Counted from the first letter of the stretch, positions 43,582 to 52,974 are shown. The stretch: DNA of 64,000 nt from DATJPR01 sp963811705 (GCA_963811705.1 CAWESL010000008.1:471110-535109); one strand, 5' to 3'. Numbers and translations are program-made. Notes: generated from the letters alone by a model not told the origin.

Positions 43582-45264
43582 ATGCCTCATCGCACAATAT
43601 CGCTGCGCCTCATTGTGGCCACGATGGTTCTTGCTCTCGCCGGACTCATCGTGCTGCAATGGCATTTATTGCGCCAGGCGATGGAATTGAAAGAGCAGGC
43701 GTTCCGGCGGAATGCGGTTGCGGCGCTTTGGACGGCGGTACAAAAACTGGATGCGGGGGAAGCCTATCGCAGCGTCATCAGCGCGACGATGGTCATGGAT
43801 AGCACCCTCCCGCCGGGGCAAGCGAAAGTGTCTCGTTCCGGGATCGCGGCGACGGTGCGTGCGGGGGCTCTGTCTCCCGACTCCCTTCCCCTGCAAATGC
43901 ACGGGGGGAAACTCACGTACATTGTCAAGTCGCCGCAATGGGTGCGCCTTCAGCAATTTGATTTCGGCGCGAACCGGGATACCGTCGTTGTCGACACGTT
44001 CAAGAATCCCGGGAGATATGAGGTCAACATCAACCGGATCGGCGAACAGGGCGACGAAATGTATTACCGGTATACCGCCGACTCATCGCATTTCTACCTT
44101 CAGACCGGAACTCAGAAACGGCAACAAACGGTTTCGGTCAGTCTGAACACGGAAAGTCGACGGGCGATCGTGAACAAAGCGATGGACCGCCTGTTCATGA
44201 TCGAGCAGAAACCGATTGAAGAGCGGATCCGTCCTGCGCTCCTCGACTCGGTGCTCCGTTCGACATTCCATGACGCGGGCATCACCATGGGTTTCGAGCG
44301 CGGTATTGCGACGGAAGGGGATACGGCGCTGAGTCTTGTTGCACCCGCAGGGGCGGGTGAACGACTCCGGCACTCCGCTTTTCGCGCGGCATTCCTGCCG
44401 GGGGACGCCCTCTCGCCGCGCAACAGTCTCGTGGTGGATTTTCCTGACCAGCAGGCATTCCTCCTGAGCCAGATGGGCCCGCTCTTCGGCGTCACGGCGA
44501 TCCTGATGGTGATCATCGTGAGCGGCTTCGCGTATGCGGTGCGCACCATCGTCAATCAGCGGCGCCTTGCGGCGCTCATGACCGATTTTGTCAATACCAT
44601 GACCCACGAATTCAAGACGCCGATTTCCACTGTCGCCCTGGCCGTCGAAGCGATTGAGCGTCCCGAAGTGGCGTCGCACAAGGACAAAGTCCAGCAATTC
44701 AACAGAGTGATCCGCGACGAGACGGCGCGGTTGCGGCGGCAGGTCGAGAAGATACTCGAGATGGCGACGCTCGAACGCGGCGACTACGAATTGAACTTCG
44801 AGCCGATCGACATCCATGCCCTCCTCCGTGAGGTGTCTGCGGGAGTCGCGCTCCAGGTGAGCCATCGCGGGGGGAGCCTGCGCCTCGATCTCGAGGCGGG
44901 CGACCCGATGGTGGTCGCAGACAAGGTGCATCTCACGAACATCGTGAACAACCTCCTTGACAACGCCAACAAATACTCTCCGGGCAAGCCCGTGATCGTT
45001 CTGACGACACGGACCAGCGGAGATGCGGTTGTGATCGCGGTGAGCGACGAGGGAATCGGGATCGCGCCGGAACATGTGGGGATGGTGTTCGAAAAGTATT
45101 TCCGGGTGCCAACCGGAAACCGACATGATGTGAAAGGGTTCGGGCTGGGGTTGAGCTACGTGAAGCTGATGACGGAAGCGATGCGGGGAAGCGTTGCGAT
45201 CCGGAGCGTCGTCGGGAGCGGCACCACGGTGGAAGTGACTCTCCCGGCCGGGAGACGATCGTGA
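43582..45264 (+). CDS. Membrane sensor histidine kinase
   Basis: 560 residues: helix 1 (LIVATMVLALAGLIVLQWHL), a periplasmic domain of about 260 residues, helix 2 (GVTAILMVIIVSGFAYAV), HisKA with His342 in NTMTHEFKTPIST, and HATPase with N-box NNLLDNANKYS, G1 SDEGIGIAPEH and G2 GFGLGLSYVK. The sensor domain has no recognised fold. The stop overlaps the GTG of the response regulator (GTGA), so the two are coupled. It sits opposite the ABC exporter, suggesting that it senses the exported compound or envelope stress. Confidence 0.95.
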   Translation: MPHRTISLRLIVATMVLALAGLIVLQWHLLRQAMELKEQAFRRNAVAALWTAVQKLDAGEAYRSVISATMVMDSTLPPGQAKVSRSGIAATVRAGALSPDSLPLQMHGGKLTYIVKSPQWVRLQQFDFGANRDTVVVDTFKNPGRYEVNINRIGEQGDEMYYRYTADSSHFYLQTGTQKRQQTVSVSLNTESRRAIVNKAMDRLFMIEQKPIEERIRPALLDSVLRSTFHDAGITMGFERGIATEGDTALSLVAPAGAGERLRHSAFRAAFLPGDALSPRNSLVVDFPDQQAFLLSQMGPLFGVTAILMVIIVSGFAYAVRTIVNQRRLAALMTDFVNTMTHEFKTPISTVALAVEAIERPEVASHKDKVQQFNRVIRDETARLRRQVEKILEMATLERGDYELNFEPIDIHALLREVSAGVALQVSHRGGSLRLDLEAGDPMVVADKVHLTNIVNNLLDNANKYSPGKPVIVLTTRTSGDAVVIAVSDEGIGIAPEHVGMVFEKYFRVPTGNRHDVKGFGLGLSYVKLMTEAMRGSVAIRSVVGSGTTVEVTLPAGRRS

Positions 45265-46007
45265 AACAGGATCGCAAACGGAAGCCGGAGAATCGGAGCC
45301 GCATTCTGCTTCTCGAGGATGATCCCAATCTCGGATTCATCCTGCAGGAGCACCTGCAGCTGGAAGGATTCGCGGTGACTGCCTGCGCGAACGGCGTGGA
45401 GGGGTTGGACGCGTATCAGAAGGCGAAGCACACGCTCTGTCTTGTGGATGTCATGATGCCGGCCATGGACGGGTTCGCGTTCGCGCGGACGATCCGCGGG
45501 AGCGACGATTCCACGCCGATTATTTTCCTTACGGCGAAATCGCTGAAGGAGGACAAGGTCGAGGGGTTTCGGATCGGCTGCGACGATTACGTAACGAAAC
45601 CTTTCAGCATGGAAGAGCTGATGTTGCGGATCCGTGCAGTGTTGCGGCGGGCAGGGCCATCGACTCCGGAGGATGCGGGATCGACGCCGGAGATCTTTGC
45701 AGTGGGGAAATTTATGTTTGATCAATCGAAGCGGACGTTGCGGGCGGGGGAGAAGGAACGGCGGTTGACGAGCCGAGAAGCGGAACTTCTGCGATTACTC
45801 TGTCTCCACAAGAATCGCGTGCTTGAGCGAGATGTGGCGCTGCGGTCCATCTGGGGAAGCGACTCGTTCTTCAATGGCAGGAGTATGGACGTCTTTATCT
45901 CGCGCCTGAGGCGGTATCTTGCCTCTGACCGATCGATTGAAATTCTGAATGTGCACGGGAAGGGATTCAAGCTTGTTGAGAGCAAGACAGCAGACAGTAG
46001 ACAGTGA
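45261..46007 (+). CDS. OmpR/PhoB-type response regulator
   Basis: 248 residues from GTG 45261. Receiver: acidic pair LEDDPN, phosphoacceptor Asp63 in CLVDVMMPAMDG, FLTAKS, and Lys in YVTKPFS. The C-terminal winged helix (LTSREAELLRLLCLHKNRVL, then FISRLRRYLASD and VHGKGFKLVE) binds direct-repeat DNA. It is the partner of the preceding kinase. The 10-bp repeats at 43485 are its likely target. Confidence 0.96.
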   Translation: MKQDRKRKPENRSRILLLEDDPNLGFILQEHLQLEGFAVTACANGVEGLDAYQKAKHTLCLVDVMMPAMDGFAFARTIRGSDDSTPIIFLTAKSLKEDKVEGFRIGCDDYVTKPFSMEELMLRIRAVLRRAGPSTPEDAGSTPEIFAVGKFMFDQSKRTLRAGEKERRLTSREAELLRLLCLHKNRVLERDVALRSIWGSDSFFNGRSMDVFISRLRRYLASDRSIEILNVHGKGFKLVESKTADSRQ

Positions 46008-46017
46008 ACAGGACAAA

Positions 46018-46195
46018 AACATGGCAGCTTAGGCAACCATATTTTGCTGACCTCAAAAACAAGGCAGCCTAGGCAACCACTTTTCCCTGGTTAAAAGCTC
46101 TCTTTTAGGCCTGAAGATAAAGAACAGAAAATATGGCAGCCTAGGCAACCATATTTTGCTGACCTCCAAAACATGGCAGCTTAGGCAACCTCATT
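46018..46195. repeat. Four GGCAGC...GCAACC palindromic elements between convergent genes
   Basis: Cores at 46023-46038, 46063-46078, 46135-46150 and 46175-46190, all GGCAGC[CT]TAGGCAACC. They form two similar pairs, each with the same spacer (ATATTTTGCTGACCTC). The array starts 11 bp after the response-regulator stop and abuts the yjbQ stop, as expected for bidirectional terminators. Confidence 0.8.
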
Positions 46196-46622
46196 TTCTA
46201 GCCTCGCCGAACACCGTCGCCACGATCTGCCTTCTCCCGCCATCATTCCGGTGCTCGCAAAGATAGATCCCCTGCCATGTTCCAAGATTCAGCCTTCCAT
46301 CGGTGACCGGAATGGTAACACTACTGCCCAGAATGGACGATTTGATATGGGCGGGCATATCGTCGTCTCCTTCGGTGTCGTGCTCATACGCGTCCCCGCC
46401 TTCAGGCACCACGTCGGTAAAGTAACGCTCCATATCCGAGCGCACGGTGGGGTCGGCGTTTTCGTTGATGGTGAGGGATGCGGAAGTATGTTTGAGGAAG
46501 AGGTGCAGCTCGCCGACCTGGACGGAGGCGATTTCCGGGAGTTGCGAGAGGATCTCGCGGGTAATCAGGTGGAACCCGCGGGGTTTTCTCTCGAGGGTGA
46601 TTTCGTGTTGGGTGATTTTCAC
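46191..46622 (-). CDS. yjbQ: YjbQ / UPF0047 family protein
   Basis: 143 residues from a GTG start with AAGGGAGAATGC upstream. Motifs: LHLFLKHTSASLTINENADP, DMERYFTDVVPEG, EGDDDMPAHIKSSILGSSVT and LGTWQGIYLCEHRN. These match the UPF0047 fold with its conserved His and Glu pocket. E. coli YjbQ has weak thiamine-phosphate synthase activity; the true role is uncertain. Its stop touches a palindromic repeat. Confidence 0.93.
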   Translation of the reverse strand: MKITQHEITLERKPRGFHLITREILSQLPEIASVQVGELHLFLKHTSASLTINENADPTVRSDMERYFTDVVPEGGDAYEHDTEGDDDMPAHIKSSILGSSVTIPVTDGRLNLGTWQGIYLCEHRNDGGRRQIVATVFGEARK

Positions 46623-46711
46623 AGGAGCATTCTCCCTTGGTTAATCGACGGATGCGGGGGCCAGGCCCTCTTTGGCAGAATGGCCGCCATTCTGTCATGG
46701 GAGTCTGGCAT

Positions 46712-46866
46712 AAGTGCCAGACATAAGTGTCAGACATAGGTGCCAGACACAAATGCCAGACACATATGCCAGACACAAGTGCCAGACACAAGTGCCAGAC
46801 ACAAGTGCCAGACACAAATGCCAGACACAAGTGCCAGACACAAATGCCAGACACAAGTGTCCTGAC
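46712..46866. repeat. 14-bp tandem array, AAGTGCCAGACACA
   Basis: Eleven units of 14 bp with scattered substitutions (G/A at position 3, C/T at 6), preceded by the hairpin GTCTGGCA-TAAG-TGCCAGAC (46703-46722) and followed by one GACCCGGGTCTGTCCC word of the 12-bp family. It lies between yjbQ and the membrane glycosyltransferase gene, which diverge. Confidence 0.88.
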
Positions 46867-46941
46867 CCGGGTCTGTCCCCCCTTCCCCTTGACAATTCCT
46901 CCTTGACAATCGACAATCGATAATTGATCTTTAATGGATGG

Positions 46942-48387
46942 ATGCCCTCTCCGTCCGTAACGACCTGCCCGCCTTTCCTCTCAACCTTCTCCCCCTTCTC
47001 CTCGCTGCTCCTGTGTGGATGGCTGATCGTCTCCGGCAAGGAGTCTGTCTATCGCCACCTCCAACGCGGATGCAGCGACCGATCGTTCCTCATCGGCCTC
47101 GGAGCTTCCTCGGCGCTGGTTGCCATCCTCTTTGCCGGTCTCGACCCCTACGTCATCCCCTGGGGCGGGCTCGACCGCTACTTCACGCGCGCGGTCAACA
47201 TCGTCACGAACGGGGTGTTCGGGTACGGTACTACGCCAATGGCGATCTTCCCTCCCGGCTACAGCTTCCTGCTCCTCCCGTCTGTCCTCATCCTCGGAGA
47301 CAACCGCTGGGCTTTCTTTCTCACGAACCTCGCACTGCTTCTCGGTTTCGCGTTCGTTCTCCGGGCGGCACTCGAGAAACTCGGCGCCGAACGGCGGCTG
47401 GCAAACCTCCTCGCACTGCTGTTCGTGTTGTACCCCAACCGCATTCTCTCGGCGATCATCCCTTTTTCCGACGTCCCGTTTTCGCTTCTTTACGGCACGG
47501 CATTCCTGCTTCTCCTCGTTCGGCTGAACCGATCATCGGGGATCGGCTCCGCTCTGACGATCGGCTTCCTCGGGGGCATCGCGACGCTCGTCCGGAGCAA
47601 CGGCCTCGTAACATTCTTCCCTCTTCTCCTCGGGGTCTTCGCAAGCGCCGCCGGCGGACGCCCGCGCGCCTTCCGCGAAACGCTCGCCGCAGCACTGGTC
47701 TTCCTCGCCGTCCTCACGCCCTGGACGATCCGCAACTATACGACCTTCGGCCGGTTCGTTCCCGTCTCGCTGAACGCCGGGATCAACATCGCCATCGGGA
47801 ACAACCCATCGCACCCGGTCACGCACAACACGTATATCGACTCCGTCTGGTCGCAGGAAGGCCGGTGGAAGCAGGTGGGAGGCGAGGGATGGAACGAGGC
47901 GCAACGCGACAGCTTCTTTGCCGCGCTCGGTCGGTCCTACATTCTGGACCACCCGTGGGATTTTCTCTCGCGTGCCGTCACAAAGTCTTTCCTCACCTTC
48001 AGAGCCGACAGCTATACGTTTGGTGAGATGTACACCTACACCAGCATCGGCACCGGCGGTCATTCCCTGGCGCGCAACGCCGGACTGCCTGCCTGGTGCG
48101 CGACGATCCTCGGCGTGGTGGTCGGCACGGGAATGACGCTCCTTCTCGTGCTGAACAATACGATCTACTATCTGATCGTCGGTCTGAGCCTCTGGTTCCT
48201 GTTCGCGAAGGGGAAGACATCGCCGATCGTTCGATGGGTCATCATTCTCCTGCTGCTCGGTATCCTCGCCATGACGGTCGTGACCTTCGGCCTCTCACGC
48301 TACAAGGAACCGCTGGGGATCGTACTGGCTATCTATTGCGCCGGCGAGGTGATTCGAATAAAGCGAGGAGTATGGAGTATGCAGTAG
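46942..48387 (+). CDS. Membrane glycosyltransferase (GT39/PMT-like)
   Basis: About 481 residues from ATG 46942 (a TTG at 46924 is in frame). It is multispanning with the GT-C layout: an early luminal acidic segment FAGLDPYVIPWGGLDRYFTR, IFPPGYSFLLLPSVL, LLALLFVLYPNRILSAIIPF, RSNGLVTFFPLLLG, PWTIRNYTTFGRFVPVSLNA and a C-terminal helix pair. GT-C enzymes take sugars from polyprenyl-phosphate donors outside the inner membrane. The acceptor is unknown. The last residues run into repeated words (AGTATGCAGTAGGCAGTATG), so the C-terminus may be altered. Confidence 0.75.
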   Translation: MPSPSVTTCPPFLSTFSPFSSLLLCGWLIVSGKESVYRHLQRGCSDRSFLIGLGASSALVAILFAGLDPYVIPWGGLDRYFTRAVNIVTNGVFGYGTTPMAIFPPGYSFLLLPSVLILGDNRWAFFLTNLALLLGFAFVLRAALEKLGAERRLANLLALLFVLYPNRILSAIIPFSDVPFSLLYGTAFLLLLVRLNRSSGIGSALTIGFLGGIATLVRSNGLVTFFPLLLGVFASAAGGRPRAFRETLAAALVFLAVLTPWTIRNYTTFGRFVPVSLNAGINIAIGNNPSHPVTHNTYIDSVWSQEGRWKQVGGEGWNEAQRDSFFAALGRSYILDHPWDFLSRAVTKSFLTFRADSYTFGEMYTYTSIGTGGHSLARNAGLPAWCATILGVVVGTGMTLLLVLNNTIYYLIVGLSLWFLFAKGKTSPIVRWVIILLLLGILAMTVVTFGLSRYKEPLGIVLAIYCAGEVIRIKRGVWSMQ

Positions 48388-48485
48388 GCAGTATGCAGAA
48401 AGCTGGTTGCCAATTGACCTCGCCGGCTCAAAGTCTCCCCTTCTCCCCCTCTCCCTCTCCCCCTCCCTCACTGCCGGTCGGCCGG
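48388..48485. repeat. Repeat words and C/T-run tract
   Basis: The AGTAGGCAGTATGCAG word family (from about 48365, overlapping the preceding gene end) is followed by CCCCTTCTCCCCCTCTCCC tracts (48431-48475). It separates the convergent glycosyltransferase gene and priA. Confidence 0.6.
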
Positions 48486-51011
48486 CTACATCAGCCCCAC
48501 TGGATCCACGTCCACGATCAGCTTCACATCCCGGTATTTCGGCTCGAGCGACCGCACTGCCTCACGCAGCGCCCTCCTTGCGAGCGAACCGGACTGATCG
48601 ACTTCCTTGATGCTCTTGACGATGATGTGCCACCGGTATTCCCCTTTGATCTTGTCGATCAGGGCCGGGGCCGGACCGAGAATTGTGAACGCATCGGCGC
48701 CCTTCTTCAGGAACTCTCCGACGTCCTCCGCGAGAAACTGCACCCGCTGCGCGTTCCTTCCCTTCGTTTCCACCAGTGCCAATCGCGAAAACGGCGGATA
48801 GTCGAGCTCCTTGCGCGACGCCAGCTCTTCCTGAAAGAAGGATTCAAAATTCTGATCCACGACATGCTGCAGCGTGTAATGCCCCGGCTGATATGACTGG
48901 ATGAGGACCTCTCCCTTCAACACGCTCCGTCCCGCACGGCCGGCAACCTGGGTCAGCAACTGATACGTCCGCTCGGTCGCACGGAAATCGGGGAGAAGCA
49001 TTTGCGTGTCCGCCGAGATCACGCCGACGAGCGTCACGCGGGCAAAGTCCAACCCTTTGGCGACCATCTGCGTCCCGAGCAGAATATCCGCTTCGCCGTA
49101 TTCAAATTGCCGGAGAATCCGGTTGTGCGCGCCCTTCCGCGATGTCGTGTCAAGGTCCATGCGGAGGAGCTTCACGCCCGGAAACAACCGCTCAAGATCT
49201 TCCTCGACCCGTTGCGTCCCGACTCCGAGCAGGCGGATATTCGTCCCGCCGCACTTCGGGCATTGCTCATGCGGCGCCCGCACCATCCCGCAATAGTGGC
49301 AGCGCAGATGATTCTTTGCCTGATGATAGGTGAGCGTCACGCTGCAGTTCTCGCACCGTTCTGCGTAGCCGCAGTCCGGGCATTCGACAAACGGCGCGAA
49401 GCCGCGGCGATTCTGCAGCAGGATGATCCCCTCGTGCCGCGACAACCGGTCCGCGATCTTTTCTTGAAGGATGCCGGAGATGGATGAGGGGACGAAGACA
49501 AACGGGCGGCCGCGGTCTTCGGTCTTGAGCGCGGCTTTCTGCTCGATGTACTGCCGTTTCCGCTCGCCGGTCATGTCCACGATGGTGATCACCGGCATGG
49601 GCACGTTGTCGATCCGCGTCGGGAGTCGGAGGATCCCGTATTTGCCGGTCGCTGCGTTATGATACGATTCCGCGGAGGGCGTTGCGGAGCCGAGAACGAC
49701 CACGGCCCCGGACATTGTCGCTCGCACAATGGCCACATCGCGGGCATGATACCGGGGAGTGGCGTCGTATTGTTTGTACGACGACTCATGTTCTTCATCG
49801 ACGACGATCAGGCCAACGGATTGGAGGGGAGCGAAGATCGCCGATCGCGGGCCGATCACGACCTTCACATCGCCGCGCCGGGAGAGCCGCCACACATCAT
49901 GGCGCTCGCCGGGCGACATCCGGCTGTGCACGACGCCGACGGCATCGCCGAAATGCGTCTTGAAGCGGCGCACGATCTGCGGGGTCAACGCAATCTCCGG
50001 CACGAGCACGATCGCGCTTTTGCCCCGGTCGAGACAATGACGGATCGCTTCGATGTAGACCTGGGTCTTGCCGCTCCCGGTGACACCGTGAAGGAGGAAG
50101 GGGGCGAAGGCCGCGGCATCGACGGCCCGCGTCATGGCATCGTACGCGCTCCGCTGGTCGGCGTTGAGGACAATCGACTTTGTCTGTTCCTCCGTGCCGT
50201 AGTCCGCCGACCTGCTGATTTCCCGGCTCTCGGTCGGGAGAAGTCCGCTCGCGACATACTCTTTCACGACAGCGACCGGAACGTGCGCCCGCCGGGCCAA
50301 TTCCCTGGTCGAGATCGTATCGCCGCTGGTGCGCAGGTGATCCAACGCCGCGAGGAGAGTGGCGGCGTTCTTCCTTCGGGGCGAGAGAGACTTGCGGGCC
50401 GCTTCGAGGTTTTCCGGCATGACATCCTTCAGTGACACCACATCCTCGGTCTTCGTGCTCACCTTCGCCCGCGGGAGCACGTCTTCGGTTTCGACAAATC
50501 CGTCTTCTTCAAGCGCACGAAGAACGGGAACAATGCCCTTGATCCCCGCGATCTTCTGCAGATCGGTGGAGAGCATCGGTCCCCGGACAAGAAGCGTGGT
50601 CAGGAGCAGCGAACGCTTTTTCGAGGATCGTTCCATCGCCGCGACGACCTCGGCTGTGAGCCGGGAGGTCGGCCGCACCAGGCGTCTGCTCGTCGCCGTG
50701 AAGCCGGAAGGGATGGCCGCGCGAAGCACTTCACCGAGAGGGGAGAGATAATACGAGGCGATCCATTCACACAATTCCACAAGCTCGGCAGGCATGACCG
50801 GCGAGGCATCAATGACGTCCCGGATCTCCTTGAGTCCCGTGACCGTCGTCTCGGAGGTAAGTCGTACGACCAGGCCGGTCGCGAGCTGTCGACCGAACGG
50901 CACAAGCACCCGCACGCCGATGCGCACCTGGTTCTGGAGGTTCGGCGGGATCAAATATGTGAACTCCCGATCGATGCCGACCGGGAGCGAGACTAAGGCG
51001 AAAGAAGACAC
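48486..51011 (-). CDS. priA: Primosomal protein N' (PriA helicase)
   Basis: 841 residues. The N-terminal 3'-DNA-binding domain (FTYLIPPNLQNQVRIGVRVL, VPFGRQLATGLVV), Walker A HGVTGSGKTQVYIE, DEEH box LIVVDEEHESSYKQ, the zinc ligands in CPDCGYAERCENCS and CHYCGMVRAPHEQCPKCG, and late motifs (GTQMVAKGLDF, QVAGRAGR) are all present. PriA reloads the replisome at stalled forks. It is a core gene and shows no oddity. Confidence 0.97.
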   Translation of the reverse strand: MSSFALVSLPVGIDREFTYLIPPNLQNQVRIGVRVLVPFGRQLATGLVVRLTSETTVTGLKEIRDVIDASPVMPAELVELCEWIASYYLSPLGEVLRAAIPSGFTATSRRLVRPTSRLTAEVVAAMERSSKKRSLLLTTLLVRGPMLSTDLQKIAGIKGIVPVLRALEEDGFVETEDVLPRAKVSTKTEDVVSLKDVMPENLEAARKSLSPRRKNAATLLAALDHLRTSGDTISTRELARRAHVPVAVVKEYVASGLLPTESREISRSADYGTEEQTKSIVLNADQRSAYDAMTRAVDAAAFAPFLLHGVTGSGKTQVYIEAIRHCLDRGKSAIVLVPEIALTPQIVRRFKTHFGDAVGVVHSRMSPGERHDVWRLSRRGDVKVVIGPRSAIFAPLQSVGLIVVDEEHESSYKQYDATPRYHARDVAIVRATMSGAVVVLGSATPSAESYHNAATGKYGILRLPTRIDNVPMPVITIVDMTGERKRQYIEQKAALKTEDRGRPFVFVPSSISGILQEKIADRLSRHEGIILLQNRRGFAPFVECPDCGYAERCENCSVTLTYHQAKNHLRCHYCGMVRAPHEQCPKCGGTNIRLLGVGTQRVEEDLERLFPGVKLLRMDLDTTSRKGAHNRILRQFEYGEADILLGTQMVAKGLDFARVTLVGVISADTQMLLPDFRATERTYQLLTQVAGRAGRSVLKGEVLIQSYQPGHYTLQHVVDQNFESFFQEELASRKELDYPPFSRLALVETKGRNAQRVQFLAEDVGEFLKKGADAFTILGPAPALIDKIKGEYRWHIIVKSIKEVDQSGSLARRALREAVRSLEPKYRDVKLIVDVDPVGLM

Positions 51012-51084
51012 AATTTTAGATTTAGATTTGAAATCTTAGATTGAAGAACCCGGCAAGTGCAAGAGAGTCCGCGGCGCAAGGTTC

Positions 51085-51522
51085 CTACGATTTTCTCCCG
51101 GTTATGTAGTCCTCGAGATGGGAGATTGTCGACTTCTGTTCTTCGATCACGCGGCGGACGACGTCGCCGATGGAAATCAGTCCGACGAGCGCGCCCTGTT
51201 CAACGACGGGCAGATGCCGGATGTGTTGATGCGTCATCAGCTCCATGCAATGTTCGATGGAATCGTTCAGTGCGACGTGAATAACGTTGGAACTCATGAT
51301 CTCTCCCACCGAGAGCTCGCGCGACCGGCGGCCGAGCAGGGTCACCTTCCGCGCATAATCGCGTTCTGAAAACATTCCGACCACCTTTTGCCCCTCGGTC
51401 ACGACAAGCGCGCCGACATTCTTCTCCGCCATGGATTGCAGCGCATCATACACCGACGTTGCGGGAGGAGTGGACCAGACGGCGTTCCCCTTCTCATCAA
51501 GAAGCTGCTTCACGGTAACCAT
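51085..51522 (-). CDS. CBS-domain pair protein
   Basis: 145 residues from ATG 51522, chosen for the GGAGGACTT ribosome site. Two CBS modules: ATSVYDALQSMAEKNVGALV with GMFSERDYARKV, and DSIEHCMELMTHQHIRHLPV with GLISIGDVVRR. CBS pairs bind adenine nucleotides. Stand-alone ones like this are common regulators of unknown targets. It follows priA on the same strand 75 bp upstream. Confidence 0.93.
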   Translation of the reverse strand: MVTVKQLLDEKGNAVWSTPPATSVYDALQSMAEKNVGALVVTEGQKVVGMFSERDYARKVTLLGRRSRELSVGEIMSSNVIHVALNDSIEHCMELMTHQHIRHLPVVEQGALVGLISIGDVVRRVIEEQKSTISHLEDYITGRKS

Positions 51523-51758
51523 AAGTCCTCCATTGATCTGGGCATTCAGGGTCGGAATCAACGATTCCCTGCGCTGGAATGATGGGAGTGGGACGCACGC
51601 AAAATAGGCGGGAAGGAAGGGAAAGTCAAGATAAATCACAATGGACAATGGTCAACGGACAATAGTCAATAGTCAACCGGAAAGATCAATTGACAAGTAT
51701 CAATTGTCGCCGGTCAATGGTCGGCGAACGGAAACGATCGTCCCTTTCATGTCGTTGC
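51523..51758. repeat. Intergenic gap with ACAATGGACAATGGTCAA array
   Basis: From about 51638 to 51722 the words ACAATGGACAATGGTCAAC, ACAATAGTCAATAGTCAAC and ATCAATTGACAAGTATCAAT alternate. The remainder shows no gene. The array can form imperfect hairpins because CAATTG and TTGACAA words are self-complementary. Confidence 0.65.
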
Positions 51759-52436
51759 TCATTGGGTCGACGATCGACTATCGGTCCTTTCAAGGGAGCC
51801 AGCGTCTCTCACAATCGCCTCAAACGACACCGGCACCGGCGCTTCGACCGTGATCCGCTCCCCGCCGGGACCATCGAACGCAACACGCATCGCGTGCAGC
51901 ATCAGTCGCCCGAATTGCGATTGCAGCGCTTTGTCGCCGTACCGCACGTCGCCCACGACCGGGTGGCCTTCACTATAGAAATGCACCCGGAGTTGATGGC
52001 GCCGACCGGTGTGCGGCGCCGCTTCGAGAAGCGTCGCCGCCGGCAGTCTCTTGACGACGCTGTACTCGGTGACGCTCGGTTTTCCTCTCCGCTCGTCGAT
52101 CCCCATGCGGCCCGACCCGAATTCCCTGATCGGCTTGTCAATCGTCGCGCTGTCGGCCGCGATCACGCCGTGCACCAGGAGCAGATAGCGCTTCTCCACT
52201 TTCCGGGTGGCGAACAGGTCGTTGAGATGACGATGGGCATCCGCGGTTTTTGCGTAGACAATCACGCCGCTCGCCTCTTTGTCCAAACGGTGCACGACAT
52301 ACAATTTACACCCTCGCTCCTCCTCCAGCGAGCGGACGAGCGACGGGGCCGAGCGGTCGCGCTCGGGAATGCAGGAAAGCCCTTCCGGTTTGTCAATCCC
52401 GACATAGTCGTTGTTCTCAAAGAGGATGGTTGCCAT
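51759..52436 (-). CDS. RluA-family pseudouridine synthase
   Basis: 225 residues with the catalytic motif VVHRLDKEASGVIVYAKT (Asp nucleophile), LLLVHGV, and HTGRRHQLRVHF. It lacks an S4 domain, so it is a short RluA/RluC-like enzyme that isomerises uridines in rRNA or tRNA. The target position cannot be told from sequence. Confidence 0.92.
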   Translation of the reverse strand: MATILFENNDYVGIDKPEGLSCIPERDRSAPSLVRSLEEERGCKLYVVHRLDKEASGVIVYAKTADAHRHLNDLFATRKVEKRYLLLVHGVIAADSATIDKPIREFGSGRMGIDERRGKPSVTEYSVVKRLPAATLLEAAPHTGRRHQLRVHFYSEGHPVVGDVRYGDKALQSQFGRLMLHAMRVAFDGPGGERITVEAPVPVSFEAIVRDAGSLERTDSRSSTQ

Positions 52437-52529
52437 CGATTCCCATGTTTCGTATTATGGGTGAAAGATACGCCGCATACGACTCGAATGCCAATTCTCT
52501 CCACTACCACCACATCACATGAGGCCGTC

Positions 52530-52862
52530 ATGAAACGTTTTGCATTGCTCTTTGCACTTCTTGTCCTTGCCCTCGGCGTTGTCTCCCTCCCATCGTATGC
52601 GCAGAAGAAGGGGACGAAACCGACCAAACCGACCACCACGCAAAGCGTAGCCAAGGAACAATCCAAAATGGCGGAGCTGATCGACCTGAACAGCGCCTCT
52701 GAAGAACAGCTCAAGACGCTGGAAGGCATCGGCGACGCGTATGCGAAGGCGATCATCAAAGGGCGGCCGTACAAGATGAAGACCGACCTCCTGAAGCACA
52801 AGATTATCCCGAAGGCGACGTACAAGAAGATCGCAGAAAAGGTGATAGCCAAGCAAGGGTAG
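52530..52862 (+). CDS. Secreted helix-hairpin-helix protein (ComEA-like)
   Basis: 110 residues from ATG 52530: signal peptide MKRFALLFALLVLALGVVSL to SYAQ, a Lys/Thr linker, then an HhH domain (IDLNSASEEQLKTLEGIGDA, YAKAIIKGRPY, then KMKTDLLKHKIIPKATYKKI). ComEA-type proteins bind DNA in the periplasm during uptake, but many stand-alone copies have unknown roles. A tiny ATG AGG CCG TCA TGA frame overlaps the start as ATGA and might couple translation. Confidence 0.85.
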   Translation: MKRFALLFALLVLALGVVSLPSYAQKKGTKPTKPTTTQSVAKEQSKMAELIDLNSASEEQLKTLEGIGDAYAKAIIKGRPYKMKTDLLKHKIIPKATYKKIAEKVIAKQG

Positions 52863-52974
52863 TCCCTCGCTCCCCCGCTCTCCCCATCGCGCGAAGGGGA
52901 GATAGGGAGAAGGGGGGAAAAGGAGAAGCGGGGAAAACAAGAAGCGGGAACAAGAGACCGCAGGAGAAAATCTC
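52863..52974. repeat. C/T-run inverted repeat
   Basis: CCCCCGCTCTCCCCATCGCG then CGAAGGGGAGATAGGGAGAA: pyrimidine arm, CGCGCGA centre, purine arm (about 52866-52930), the same family as 31466 and 55145. It sits between the HhH gene and the prolyl oligopeptidase gene, and the purine arm runs up to the ribosome site of the latter. Confidence 0.65.

Noticed and set aside
46712..46866. Coding interpretation of the 14-bp array (CVWHLCLA-type peptides)
   Set aside because: Because 14 is not a multiple of three the frames read through as repeating peptide, but there is no ribosome site and the frame is an artefact of the array.
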